Source of the DNA: JAGXQV01 sp964527565
GTDB taxonomy: Bacteria > Pseudomonadota > Gammaproteobacteria > Burkholderiales > Sulfuricellaceae
Length of the DNA stretch: 58,291 nt
Assembly (NCBI GenBank): GCA_964527565.1
Contig: CAZGOY010000020.1
Location: forward strand, 1 to 58,291
Direction of reading: 5' to 3'
Program-made: the position numbers and the translations under genes
The notes under the pieces: model-generated
What the model saw: the letters and a program-made list of their open reading frames with translations, nothing else
Databases searched by the model: none
What the model was told of the DNA's origin: nothing
In this document: in pieces, positions 7,952 to 16,563 of the stretch
How positions within the stretch are numbered: the first letter of the stretch is position 1
How the letters are laid out: each line of letters starts with the position of its first letter

Positions 7952-9315
7952 GCTTCCTGTTTACCCTGGCGGCCTTCGCCGTCACGCTGGGCATCATGAT
8001 CGTGGTGCACGAATACGGCCACTACAAAGTGGCGCGTTTGTGCGGCGTGAAGGTGTTGCGTTTCTGCGTCGGCTTCGGCAAGCCGCTGGTCACCCGGCGC
8101 TACGGGGCCGACCAGACCGAATGGGTGCTGGCGGCCTTTCCCCTGGGTGGCTACGTCAAGATGCTCGACGAGCAGGAAGGTGAGGTAGCACCGCACGAGG
8201 TGCATCGCGCCTTCAACCGCCAATCGGTGTATCGCCGCGCCGCCATCGTTGCCGCCGGTCCCGCAGCCAACCTGGCGACGGCGGTGCTGCTCTACTGGCT
8301 GCTGTTCATGCTTGGCGTGCAGGGGGTGAAACCCATGCTGGGCGAAGCGCCGCCCAATACACCTGCCGCGCAGGCGGCCTTTCAGAGCGGCGAACTCATC
8401 ACCCAGGTCGGCAATGATGCGGTCGCCACTTGGCAGGACGCACGCTGGGCATTGCTGCGCCAGGTCATGGAAGCGCCGACGCTGGAAATCACCGTGGAAA
8501 CACCGGGCTATACGCCGGTGACGCGCACACTGGACGTAAGCGGTATCACTTCCGACGACCTGGAAGGCGATTTCCTGGAAAAACTGGGGCTGGTGCACGT
8601 GCAGGGCGACATCCCCGCCATCATCGGCACCGTGCAGCCGGAAGGCGCGGCAGCGCGCGACGGACTGCGCGCGGGCGACGAAGTGATTGCGGTGAACCGC
8701 CAGGAAGTGCGTCGCTGGGAGGACTGGGTGCGCTGGGTGCGGCAAAGTCCTGAAAAACGCCTCAACCTGGTGATCCTGCGCGGCGGGCACGAACTGGAGA
8801 TGGTCCTCACCCCCGGCACGGTGGAGGAAAACGGAAAACGCATCGGGCGCGTGGGGGCTTCCCCGAAGGTTGACCGGGAAATGTTGCGTTCGCTGCTGAC
8901 CGAAGTGAGTTATCCCCTGCATACCGCTTTCATCAAGGCGCTGGGCAAGACCTGGGACACCTCGGTTTTCAGCCTGAAAATGCTGTTTCGCATGATTGCC
9001 GGGGAAGTATCCTGGAAGAACATCAGCGGGCCGATCACCATCGCCGATTACGCCGGCCAGTCGGCGCAGATGGGGTGGGTGCCCTACCTGAGCTTTCTCG
9101 CACTCATCAGCATCAGCCTGGGGGTGCTGAATTTGTTGCCGGTGCCCTTATTGGACGGCGGGCATTTATTGTATTATATGGTCGAGATCATCAAGGGCAG
9201 CCCGGTTTCCGAGAAGACCATGGAAATCGGCCAGCAGATCGGCATTGCCATCCTGCTGACGCTGATGCTGTTCGCCTTCTACAACGACATAAACCGTCTG
9301 ATTACCGGACAATAA
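7948..9315 (+). CDS. rseP: Site-2 intramembrane zinc protease RseP
   Basis: Inner-membrane metalloprotease that cleaves anti-sigma factors such as RseA during envelope stress, and also remnant signal peptides. The product has 455 residues. The first membrane helix carries HEYGH (His21, Glu22, His25), the zinc site; the last part carries NLLPVPLLDGGHL, whose LDG supplies the third ligand. Two periplasmic PDZ domains lie at about residues 115-195 and 205-290 (second one with GLRAGDEVIAVNRQEV). Position before bamA is the usual proteobacterial order and links the protease to outer-membrane quality control. Confidence 0.97.
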   Translation: MSFLFTLAAFAVTLGIMIVVHEYGHYKVARLCGVKVLRFCVGFGKPLVTRRYGADQTEWVLAAFPLGGYVKMLDEQEGEVAPHEVHRAFNRQSVYRRAAIVAAGPAANLATAVLLYWLLFMLGVQGVKPMLGEAPPNTPAAQAAFQSGELITQVGNDAVATWQDARWALLRQVMEAPTLEITVETPGYTPVTRTLDVSGITSDDLEGDFLEKLGLVHVQGDIPAIIGTVQPEGAAARDGLRAGDEVIAVNRQEVRRWEDWVRWVRQSPEKRLNLVILRGGHELEMVLTPGTVEENGKRIGRVGASPKVDREMLRSLLTEVSYPLHTAFIKALGKTWDTSVFSLKMLFRMIAGEVSWKNISGPITIADYAGQSAQMGWVPYLSFLALISISLGVLNLLPVPLLDGGHLLYYMVEIIKGSPVSEKTMEIGQQIGIAILLTLMLFAFYNDINRLITGQ

Positions 9316-9318
9316 TCC

Positions 9319-11595
9319 ATGAAACCAAAATTCCTTTCCCTGCTCCTGATGAGCCTGTTCAGCGCGCCGCTGCTGGCCGCCGAACCGTTCGTGGTGAAGG
9401 ATATCCGCGTGGAGGGTATTCAGCGCACCGAGGCCGGTACAGTATTCAGCTACCTGCCGGTGAAGGTGGGCGACACGCTGAGTGATGAAAAATCCGCCGC
9501 TGCCATCAAGGCGCTGTTCGCCACCGGATTTTTCAAGGACGTGCGCCTGGAAGCCGAGGGCGATGTGCTGATCGTCACGGTGCAGGAACGTCCCGCCATT
9601 TCGCAGATCGACTTCGTCGGCCTCAAGGAGTTCAACAAGGACCAGCTCAAGACCGGCCTGAAACAGATCGGTCTGGCGGAATCGCGCATTTTCGACAAGT
9701 CCATGCTCGACAAGGCGGAACAGGAACTCAAGCGCCAGTACCTGAGCCGCGGGCGCTACGCCATGACGGTGACGACCACGGTGACGCCGCTGGAACGCAA
9801 CCGCGTGGCGATCAATTTCAATGTTGACGAGGGTGATGTCGCCCGCATTCGCGCCATCAACCTAGTCGGCAACGAGGCCTTCAAGGAAAAGCAGCTGCTC
9901 AACCTGTTCGTGCTGACCACGCCCGGCTGGATGACCTGGTTCACCAAGAACGACCAGTATTCCAAGCAGAAGCTGGCGGCGGACCTGGAAACCCTGCGTT
10001 CCTTCTACATGAATCAGGGCTATCTGGAATTCAACGTCGAATCCACCCAGGTTTCCATCACCCCGGACAAGCAGGACATCTACATCACCCTGAATATCAC
10101 CGAGGGCCCCAAATACACGGTTTCCGACATCCGCCTGGGCGGCGAGATGCTGGTGCCCGAAGAAGAATTGCGCAAGCTGGTGAAGATCAAGCCGGGCGAC
10201 GTGTTCTCCCGCGAAAAGTTGACTGAATCCACCAAGGCCATCGGCAGCCGTCTGGGCAACGACGGCTATGCCTTCGCCAACGTCAATGCGGTGCCTGAGC
10301 TGGACAAGGAAAAGCAACAGGCCTCCTTTACCTTCTTCGTCGATCCGGGGCGGCGCGTGTATGTGCGGCGCATCAACATCGCCGGCAACACGCGCACGCG
10401 CGATGAAGTCATCCGCCGCGAAATGCGCCAGATGGAGGGCGGCTGGTACGCCGCCGACAAGATCGCCCGCTCGCGCGTGCGTTTGGAACGCCTCAGTTAT
10501 TTCAGAGACATCAATGTTGAAACGCCCGCCGTCAGCGGCGCCACCGACCAGGTGGACATGAACATCAGCGTCACCGAAAAGCCTACCGGCAGCATCATGG
10601 CGGGCGTCGGCTTTTCCAGTTACGAAGGCCTGATATTGAGCGGCTCGGTCAATCAGAGCAACGCGTTCGGCAGCGGCAACCACTTGAGCGCGCAGATTAA
10701 TTCCGGGCGGATCAACACCGTTTACGCCTTGTCCTTTACCGATCCGTACTACACGGTGGACGGCATCAGCCGCGGCTTCGACCTGTACCAGCGCAAGATG
10801 AATGCCACCACGCTGTCAATCGCCAAATACAACACCGATTCGCTTGGCGCCGGGGTGCGTTTCGGCGTGCCGCTCAACGAGATGGACACCCTCAACCTGG
10901 GGGTGGCGGCGGAAAGCCTGAAACTGAGCGTGTATGACGACAGCCCGCAGCGCTACAAGAATTACGTCACGCAATTCGGCGAGAAAAACCTGACCTTGCG
11001 CGCCGATGCGGGTCTCGCGCGCGACACCCGCGACAGCCTGACCTATCCCACCGAAGGCACGCTGCAACGCGGTTACGGTGAAATCGGGCTGCCGGGTGGC
11101 GACCTCAAATATTACAAGATCAATTATCAGCACCAAAAATTTATTCCCATCAGCCGTGATTTCACCCTGCTGCTCAACGGCGAGGCGGGGTATGGCGACA
11201 CCTATGGCGAGAAGGAATTTCCCTTCTTCAAGAATTTCTACGTCGGTGGCAACAACTCGGTGCGCGGTTACCGCACCAGTTCCATCGGCCTCAAGGATTC
11301 CGACGGTTACGCCTACGGCGGCACGCGCCGGGTGGTGGGCAACGTTGAGTTGCTGTTCCCCTTCCCCGGCATGCGCAACGACCGTTCCATGCGTATGAGC
11401 CTGTTCGTCGATGGCGGCGGGGTATTCGGCAAGGACGAGAAATTCAGCAGCGAGGGCCTGCGCTATTCCGCTGGCCTGGCGGTAAGCTGGTTCTCGCCGA
11501 TGGGACCGATGAAGTTCAGCCTGGCGCAGCCCCTGAATTCCGGGAATGGCGACAAGATCGAACGCTTCCAGTTCATGCTGGGTACGGTGTTTTGA
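9319..11595 (+). CDS. bamA: Outer membrane protein assembly factor BamA
   Basis: Central beta barrel of the BAM complex, which folds and inserts outer-membrane proteins. The product has 758 residues. A signal peptide (KFLSLLLMSLFSAPLLAA) is followed by five POTRA domains (about 22-420; FVVKDIRVEGIQRTEAGTVF opens POTRA1) and a C-terminal 16-strand barrel with the conserved VRGY (NNSVRGYRTSS) in loop 6. It ends with the aromatic residue expected of an outer-membrane protein (QFMLGTVF). It lies 3 bases after rseP and is followed by a palindromic repeat before skp. Confidence 0.98.
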   Translation: MKPKFLSLLLMSLFSAPLLAAEPFVVKDIRVEGIQRTEAGTVFSYLPVKVGDTLSDEKSAAAIKALFATGFFKDVRLEAEGDVLIVTVQERPAISQIDFVGLKEFNKDQLKTGLKQIGLAESRIFDKSMLDKAEQELKRQYLSRGRYAMTVTTTVTPLERNRVAINFNVDEGDVARIRAINLVGNEAFKEKQLLNLFVLTTPGWMTWFTKNDQYSKQKLAADLETLRSFYMNQGYLEFNVESTQVSITPDKQDIYITLNITEGPKYTVSDIRLGGEMLVPEEELRKLVKIKPGDVFSREKLTESTKAIGSRLGNDGYAFANVNAVPELDKEKQQASFTFFVDPGRRVYVRRINIAGNTRTRDEVIRREMRQMEGGWYAADKIARSRVRLERLSYFRDINVETPAVSGATDQVDMNISVTEKPTGSIMAGVGFSSYEGLILSGSVNQSNAFGSGNHLSAQINSGRINTVYALSFTDPYYTVDGISRGFDLYQRKMNATTLSIAKYNTDSLGAGVRFGVPLNEMDTLNLGVAAESLKLSVYDDSPQRYKNYVTQFGEKNLTLRADAGLARDTRDSLTYPTEGTLQRGYGEIGLPGGDLKYYKINYQHQKFIPISRDFTLLLNGEAGYGDTYGEKEFPFFKNFYVGGNNSVRGYRTSSIGLKDSDGYAYGGTRRVVGNVELLFPFPGMRNDRSMRMSLFVDGGGVFGKDEKFSSEGLRYSAGLAVSWFSPMGPMKFSLAQPLNSGNGDKIERFQFMLGTVF

Positions 11596-11625
11596 CCGGA
11601 AATTTCATGAAATTTTGCTGTGCCT

Positions 11626-11695
11626 GTAGGAGGGGCCTTGGCCCCGAGATTTTGTCTTCGGCCACGGAAAAGCTCGGGGGCAAGCCCCCTCCTAC
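11626..11695. repeat. Family A intergenic palindrome, copy 1 (bamA/skp)
   Basis: Outer arms GTAGGAGGGGCCTTGGCCCC and GGGGGCAAGCCCCCTCCTAC face each other across about 30 bases. It belongs to the same family as the copies at 14564, 36225, 42390 and 50697, but with GGGG replacing GCGG/GCGA. It lies between bamA and skp, where it could weaken read-through or stabilise the upstream mRNA. Confidence 0.85.
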
Positions 11696-11767
11696 CCGGC
11701 AAGACGGTACATTTCGGGCTAGTGAATTATTTGGGTTGATATTTTTGATGTGTTGGGAGAAACGAAG

Positions 11768-12268
11768 TTGAACAAACTGTTGGCAATCTTGATGGCAAGT
11801 TTCATGATGCAGGCCGCTGCGAGCGTTTCTGCGGCGGAGTTGAAGATCGGATTCGTGAATACCGACCGGGTCTTCCGCGAGGCGGGGCCGGCCGTCAAGG
11901 CGCAAAAAAAGCTGGAGAAGGAATTTGCCGTGCGCGACCAGGAATTGCAGAAAATGGCGCGCCAGGCCAAGGACTTGCAAGTCTTCCTCGAAAGGGAGGG
12001 GATGACCGCCAGCGAAGCCGAGCGCCGCAACAAGGAGCGTGATTTGGCCAACCTCAATCGGGACATCCAGCGGACCCAGCGCGAGTTCCGCGAAGACCTC
12101 AACCTGCGCCGCAACGAGGAACTGGCTCTGGTGCACGACCGTGCCAAGAAGACCATCGTCGAAATCGCCGAGCGCGAAAAATTCGACCTGGTGCTGGAAG
12201 ACGCGGTTTACTTCAGCTCCAAGATCGACATCACCGACAAGGTGCTGAAGGCGCTGGTGGACAAGTAA
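11768..12268 (+). CDS. skp: Periplasmic chaperone Skp/OmpH
   Basis: Trimeric periplasmic chaperone that carries unfolded outer-membrane proteins to BamA. The 166-residue product has a signal peptide (LLAILMASFMMQAAASVSAA) followed by ELKIGFVNTDRVFREAG, the standard OmpH start, then long charged helices (about 45-135) forming the tentacles. I chose TTG 11768 because GGGAG lies 8 bases upstream and the signal peptide then has its basic residue next to the start; a GTG at 11750 in the same frame has no ribosome site. It is followed by lpxD after 7 bases. Confidence 0.93.
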   Translation: MNKLLAILMASFMMQAAASVSAAELKIGFVNTDRVFREAGPAVKAQKKLEKEFAVRDQELQKMARQAKDLQVFLEREGMTASEAERRNKERDLANLNRDIQRTQREFREDLNLRRNEELALVHDRAKKTIVEIAEREKFDLVLEDAVYFSSKIDITDKVLKALVDK

Positions 12269-12275
12269 ACCCGCG

Positions 12276-13322
12276 ATGCACGAGCGTGTCGGCCAGCTCT
12301 GGACGCTGGCGGAAATTGCCCGCGAGACCGGCGGTGATCTGGTCGGCGACGGTAGCATCCGTATCCGCCAGGTGGCGACCCTGTCCCGTGCCGGCGACGG
12401 CGAACTGAGCTTTCTCGCCAACCCGCGCTACCGTTCGCAACTGGCATCAAGCGGCGCCAGCGCGGTGATTGTCGGCGTGCGTGAGAAGGATCTGACGGCG
12501 TTGCCGCGCATCGTGGCCGCCAACCCCTATGCCTGTTACGCCAAGGCCGCCACCCTGCTGAATCCGCTGCCCGCCGTCGTGCCGGGCATTCATCCTTCGG
12601 CGGTGGTGGGGGAGGGCGCGCGCATTGCCGCCAGTGCCAGCATCGGCGCGCAGGCGGTAGTGGGCGAAGGCGCGCAGATCGGCGCGGAGTGCGTGATCGG
12701 TGCGGGCTGCGTGATTGGCGAGCGCGTCACCATCGGCGCAGAAACCCGCCTGTATCCGCACGTCACCGTGTACGCCGATTGCCGCATCGGCCAGCGCGCC
12801 ATCGTGCATTCCGGCGCGGTGATCGGGGCGGATGGTTTCGGCCTGGCCAACGAGAACGGGCGCTGGCTGAAGATTCCCCAGATCGGGCGCGTATTGATCG
12901 GCGACGATGTCGAGATCGGCGCCAACACCACCATCGACCGCGGCGCGCTGGACGACACGGTCATCGAGGAAGGCGTCAAGCTCGACAACCAGATCCAGAT
13001 CGCGCACAACGTGCGCATCGGCGCACACTCGGCGCTGGCCGGTTGCGTCGGCGTGGCGGGCAGCACGCGCATCGGCCGCCACTGCACCGTGGCGGGCAGC
13101 GCCATGATCATCGGCCACCTGGAGATTGCCGACCGCGTCAACATTTCGGTGGGCACGCTGGTCACCAAGTCGATTACGGAAGCGGGTACCTATACCTCGG
13201 CCATCCCCTGCCTGCCGCACCGCGACTGGCTGAAAAATGCCGCGCAACTGCACCATCTCAATGAACTGGCGGAGCGGGTGAAACAACTGGAACAACTTGT
13301 TAAGGAAGGAAAATCGGTTTGA
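12276..13322 (+). CDS. lpxD: UDP-3-O-(3-hydroxyacyl)glucosamine N-acyltransferase
   Basis: Third step of lipid A synthesis: transfers an (R)-3-hydroxyacyl chain from acyl-ACP to the 2-amino group of UDP-3-O-acyl-glucosamine. The product has 348 residues. There is an N-terminal uridine-binding domain (to about 100), then a left-handed parallel beta helix built of hexapeptide repeats (about 105-300). The catalytic histidine lies in IQIAHNVRIGAHSALAGC. A C-terminal helix (HHLNELAERVKQLEQLV) follows. The stop overlaps the fabZ TTG start by 4 bases. Confidence 0.98.
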   Translation: MHERVGQLWTLAEIARETGGDLVGDGSIRIRQVATLSRAGDGELSFLANPRYRSQLASSGASAVIVGVREKDLTALPRIVAANPYACYAKAATLLNPLPAVVPGIHPSAVVGEGARIAASASIGAQAVVGEGAQIGAECVIGAGCVIGERVTIGAETRLYPHVTVYADCRIGQRAIVHSGAVIGADGFGLANENGRWLKIPQIGRVLIGDDVEIGANTTIDRGALDDTVIEEGVKLDNQIQIAHNVRIGAHSALAGCVGVAGSTRIGRHCTVAGSAMIIGHLEIADRVNISVGTLVTKSITEAGTYTSAIPCLPHRDWLKNAAQLHHLNELAERVKQLEQLVKEGKSV

Positions 13323-13768
13323 ACACCCTGGACATCCACGAAATATTGCAGCATCTGCCGCACCGCTACCCGTTTTTGCTGGTCGACCGGGTAATTTCCT
13401 TTGAGGCGGGCAAGGAAATTCACGCTTACAAGAACGTGACCATCAACGAACCTTTCTTCAATGGCCATTTTCCTCATCATCCGGTGATGCCCGGCGTGCT
13501 CATCATGGAAGCGCTGGCGCAGGCCGCCGGCATTCTGTCGTTCAAGACCATGAATGAAAAGCCCGACGACGATTCGGTGTTCTACTTCGTCGGTATCGAC
13601 GGCGCACGCTTCAAGAAACCGGTGATGCCCGGCGACCAGTTGCACCTGCACGTGACCATCGAACGCCAGATGCGCGGCATCTGGAAATACAAGGCCGAAG
13701 CACGGGTGGAAGGGCAGGTGGTGGCCGAGGCCGACCTGATGTGCGCCAAGCGGGACATCGCCCCATGA
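13319..13768 (+). CDS. fabZ: 3-hydroxyacyl-ACP dehydratase FabZ
   Basis: Dehydrates 3-hydroxyacyl-ACP in fatty acid elongation and competes with LpxA/LpxD for 3-hydroxyacyl-ACP, which explains its place among the lpx genes. The product has 149 residues. HRYPFLLVDRV opens the hot-dog fold; NGHFPHHPVMPGVLIMEALAQ-type sequence holds the catalytic His (in NGHFP) and Glu (in IMEALAQ). The start is TTG, forming TTGA with the lpxD stop, a common betaproteobacterial coupling. It ends in an ATGA overlap with lpxA. Confidence 0.98.
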   Translation: MNTLDIHEILQHLPHRYPFLLVDRVISFEAGKEIHAYKNVTINEPFFNGHFPHHPVMPGVLIMEALAQAAGILSFKTMNEKPDDDSVFYFVGIDGARFKKPVMPGDQLHLHVTIERQMRGIWKYKAEARVEGQVVAEADLMCAKRDIAP

Positions 13769-14535
13769 TTCACCCGACCGCCATCGTTCACAGTGGCGCC
13801 ACTTTAAGCGAGAACGTCAGCGTCGGCGCCTATTCGATCATCGGCGAGCACGTCGAGATCGGCGCGGGGACGCGCATCGGCCCGCACGTGGTGATTAGCG
13901 GGCACACCCGCATCGGCAGGGATAACCAGATATTCCAGTTTTCCTCCCTGGGTGAAGTCCCCCAGGACAAGAAATACCGGGATGAGCCGACCCGTCTGGA
14001 AATCGGCGACCGCAACGTGATCCGCGAATTCTGCACCTTCAATTGCGGCACCGTGCAGGATGTCGGCGTCACGCGCATCGGCGACGACAACTGGATCATG
14101 GCCTACGTTCATCTGGCGCACGATTGCCAGGTGGGCAACCACACCATCTTCGCCAACAACGCGCAGCTTGCCGGCCACGTCACCGTCGGCGACTGGGCTA
14201 TCCTCGGCGGCTTCACCGGCGTGCACCAGTTCTGCCATGTCGGCGCGCATTGCATCACGGCGGTAGGCAGCGTGGTGTTGAAGGACATCCCGCCCTATGT
14301 CACCGCCGCCGGCAATACCGCCAAGCCGCACGGCATCAACAGCGAAGGGCTGAAGCGGCGCGGATTCACGGCGGAGGCCGTCACCCGCATCAAACGGGCC
14401 TACAAAATCCTTTACCGCAACGGACTGACGGCGGAGGAGGCCGCAGCGCAACTGGCGGAAGAGGCGAAATCCTGCCCGGAAATCCAGCTCCTGGCGGATT
14501 TCCTGGCGCAATCCACACGCGGCATCATCCGCTAG
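13765..14535 (+). CDS. lpxA: UDP-N-acetylglucosamine acyltransferase
   Basis: First step of lipid A synthesis: acylates the 3-OH of UDP-GlcNAc with 3-hydroxyacyl-ACP. The product has 256 residues. MIHPTAIVHSGATL is the canonical start, followed by about ten coils of left-handed beta helix. The catalytic histidine lies in WIMAYVHLAHDCQVGN. The C-terminal helical domain starts near GINSEGLKRRGFT (about 195-207). ATG 13765 was chosen over an upstream in-frame codon because it makes the ATGA overlap with fabZ and fits the family N terminus. A repeat separates it from lpxB. Confidence 0.98.
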   Translation: MIHPTAIVHSGATLSENVSVGAYSIIGEHVEIGAGTRIGPHVVISGHTRIGRDNQIFQFSSLGEVPQDKKYRDEPTRLEIGDRNVIREFCTFNCGTVQDVGVTRIGDDNWIMAYVHLAHDCQVGNHTIFANNAQLAGHVTVGDWAILGGFTGVHQFCHVGAHCITAVGSVVLKDIPPYVTAAGNTAKPHGINSEGLKRRGFTAEAVTRIKRAYKILYRNGLTAEEAAAQLAEEAKSCPEIQLLADFLAQSTRGIIR

Positions 14536-14563
14536 GCCGATATTTCATGAATGCTACCCAACC

Positions 14564-14674
14564 CTGTGGGAGCGGCCTTGGCCGCGAGATTTTGACTTTT
14601 CCGCAACGGAACCCAAGAGCTCGCGGCCATACCCGACAGCCTGTCGGCTTGGGCACAAGAGTCCGCTCCCACAG
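14564..14674. repeat. Family A intergenic palindrome, copy 2 (lpxA/lpxB)
   Basis: The outer arms CTGTGGGAGCGG and CCGCTCCCACAG are perfect. Inside are two smaller hairpins, one from CCTTGGCCGCGAG and one around GACAGCCTGTCGG. The 5' arm is identical to the copy at 50697. Total length, about 110 bases, is longer than other copies, so it may be two half elements in inverted order with extra sequence between them. Confidence 0.85.
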
Positions 14675-14714
14675 GGGGTAACCGCAGCATGGAAAATTTG
14701 GAATTGGCGGAATA

Positions 14715-15902
14715 ATGGAAGTATTTTCCTCTGTGCAACTAAACGCATCCCAAGACAAACCGACCATTGCCCTGGTTGCCGGAGAAGCCTCCGGCGACCT
14801 GCTGGGCGCGCATCTGATCGCAGCACTCAGGCAGCGTCTGCCGCACGCCGAATTCGTCGGCATCGGCGGGCCGAAAATGGTTTCGGCGGGATTGCGCGCC
14901 CTGTTTCCCATGGAAAAGCTGGCGGTAAACGGTTATATCGAAGTGCTGCGCCATTTCCGCGAGATACTCGGCATCCGCCGCAAGCTGATCCGCCATTTCA
15001 AAGACCATCCGCCCGACGTGTTCATCGGCGTGGATGCGCCGGATTTCAACCTGACGGTGGAACTGGCCCTCAAGCGGCGCGGCATTCCCACCCTCCATTA
15101 CGTCAGCCCGTCGATCTGGGCATGGCGCGGCGAGCGCATTCGCAAGATCGGGCGCGCGGCTTCCCACGTGATGGCGCTGTTCCCCTTCGAAAAACCGCTT
15201 TACGACGCGGCCAAAATCCCCTGCACCTACGTCGGCCATCCCCTGGCGGATGCCCTGCCGGCCCATCCCAACCGCTACGCCATGCGCGAACTGCTCAAAC
15301 TGCGCCAGGATGCGACCATCTTTGCCCTGCTGCCCGGTAGCCGCCAGAGCGAACTGCGTTACATGACGGAACTGTTCATCCGCACCGCGCAAATCATCGC
15401 CGGGAAAAATCCGTGCGCGCATTTTCTGGTGCCGCTGGTGAGCCGCGAAACGCGCCATTACTTCGAGGAAGCCCTGTACCGCATGGGGGCGCAGGACCTG
15501 CCGCTGACCATCCTCTTCGGCCACGCCCACGACGCCATGATCGCCGCGAATGCCGTGCTGGTGGCTTCCGGAACCGCCACCCTGGAGGCCGCGCTGCTGG
15601 GGCGCCCGATGGTGATTACCTACAAGATGTCGCCGGGTTCCTGGCGCATCATGAAGCGCAAGGGCTATCTGCCCTACGTCGGCCTGCCCAACATCCTGGC
15701 GGGGCGCTTTGTCGTGCCGGAAATCCTGCAGGATGACGCCACCCCGGAAAACCTGGCGCAAGCCCTGCAAAACGGGGTCAACGATGCCGTCGTCACCGCC
15801 CGTCTGGAGTCCCAGTTCGCGCAAATGCGCCGTGAGTTGCAGCAAAACACCGCCGAGCGGGCGGTGGCGGCGGTGTTGCCCTACCTCGGGGCGGCGGCGT
15901 GA
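14715..15902 (+). CDS. lpxB: Lipid-A-disaccharide synthase
   Basis: Glycosyltransferase joining UDP-2,3-diacylglucosamine and lipid X into the beta-1',6 disaccharide of lipid A, a peripheral inner-membrane enzyme. The product has 395 residues. IALVAGEASGDLLGAHLI (about 17-34) is the family N-terminal motif; VFIGVDAPDFNL, HYVSPSIWAWRGERI and LLPGSRQSELRY are also diagnostic. A slightly longer than usual N terminus (about 15 residues before TIALVAGEASGD) leaves the exact start open. It overlaps rnhB by 4 bases (GTGA). Confidence 0.97.
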   Translation: MEVFSSVQLNASQDKPTIALVAGEASGDLLGAHLIAALRQRLPHAEFVGIGGPKMVSAGLRALFPMEKLAVNGYIEVLRHFREILGIRRKLIRHFKDHPPDVFIGVDAPDFNLTVELALKRRGIPTLHYVSPSIWAWRGERIRKIGRAASHVMALFPFEKPLYDAAKIPCTYVGHPLADALPAHPNRYAMRELLKLRQDATIFALLPGSRQSELRYMTELFIRTAQIIAGKNPCAHFLVPLVSRETRHYFEEALYRMGAQDLPLTILFGHAHDAMIAANAVLVASGTATLEAALLGRPMVITYKMSPGSWRIMKRKGYLPYVGLPNILAGRFVVPEILQDDATPENLAQALQNGVNDAVVTARLESQFAQMRRELQQNTAERAVAAVLPYLGAAA

Positions 15903-16540
15903 CCCTTGCGCCCTGGCCGGACGGCGTCCTGGTGTGCGGCGTCGATGAAGCCGGGCGCGGGCCGCTGGCCGGGCCGGTGTACGCGGCAGCGGTGATCCTC
16001 GACCCGCGCCGTGCAATCGCGGGATTGGCCGATTCCAAAAAACTCACGGAAAAAAAACGCGAACGGCTGGCCGGGGAAATCCGCGAATGCGCCCTGGCCT
16101 GGGCGGTGTGCCATGCGGACGTGGCGGAAATCGACCGCCTCAACATCCTGCAAGCCAGCCTGCTGGCCATGAAACGAGCCGTCGAGCAGCTCACCATCGT
16201 GCCGCACCAGGTGCTGGTCGACGGCAACCGCTGCCCCGCGCTGTCCATGCCGTCGCAGGCCATCGTCAGGGGCGACGACAGCGTGGCCGCCATTTCCGCC
16301 GCCTCCATCCTGGCGAAAACCGCGCGCGACGCCGTCATGCTCGAACTCCACCAGACCTATCCCCAATACGGCTTCGACCGCCACAAAGGCTACGGTACCG
16401 CCGTTCACCTGGATGCCCTGCATCGCCACGGCGCTTGTCCCGCGCACCGCTTGAGCTTTGCGCCGGTCAGGGCGGCGCGCGCCCGGAAAAACCCGCATGA
16501 TGATCGCGCAGAAATTAATGACATATCCGGGTTAAAATAG
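15899..16540 (+). CDS. rnhB: Ribonuclease HII
   Basis: Endonuclease cutting RNA in RNA-DNA hybrids and initiating removal of single ribonucleotides from DNA. The product has 213 residues. VCGVDEAGRGPLAGPVYAA holds the first two acidic metal ligands; DGNRCPAL and AISAASILAKTARD continue the family pattern, and YGFDRHKGYGTAVH is the C-terminal substrate-contacting motif. The GTG start overlaps the lpxB stop. It closes the envelope cluster; the following gene belongs to an unrelated signalling operon 23 bases downstream. Confidence 0.97.
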   Translation: MTLAPWPDGVLVCGVDEAGRGPLAGPVYAAAVILDPRRAIAGLADSKKLTEKKRERLAGEIRECALAWAVCHADVAEIDRLNILQASLLAMKRAVEQLTIVPHQVLVDGNRCPALSMPSQAIVRGDDSVAAISAASILAKTARDAVMLELHQTYPQYGFDRHKGYGTAVHLDALHRHGACPAHRLSFAPVRAARARKNPHDDRAEINDISGLK

Positions 16541-16563
16541 CCCAACCATTGGAGAAGCACAGC

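Noticed and set aside
11626..11695. Family A palindromes as Rho-independent terminators
   Set aside because: The stems are strong, but the copies lack a 3' T-run on either strand and some lie inside operons that need read-through.
11750..11767. GTG at 11750 as start of skp
   Set aside because: No ribosome site, and it would place acidic residues before the signal peptide; TTG 11768 has GGGAG at good spacing.
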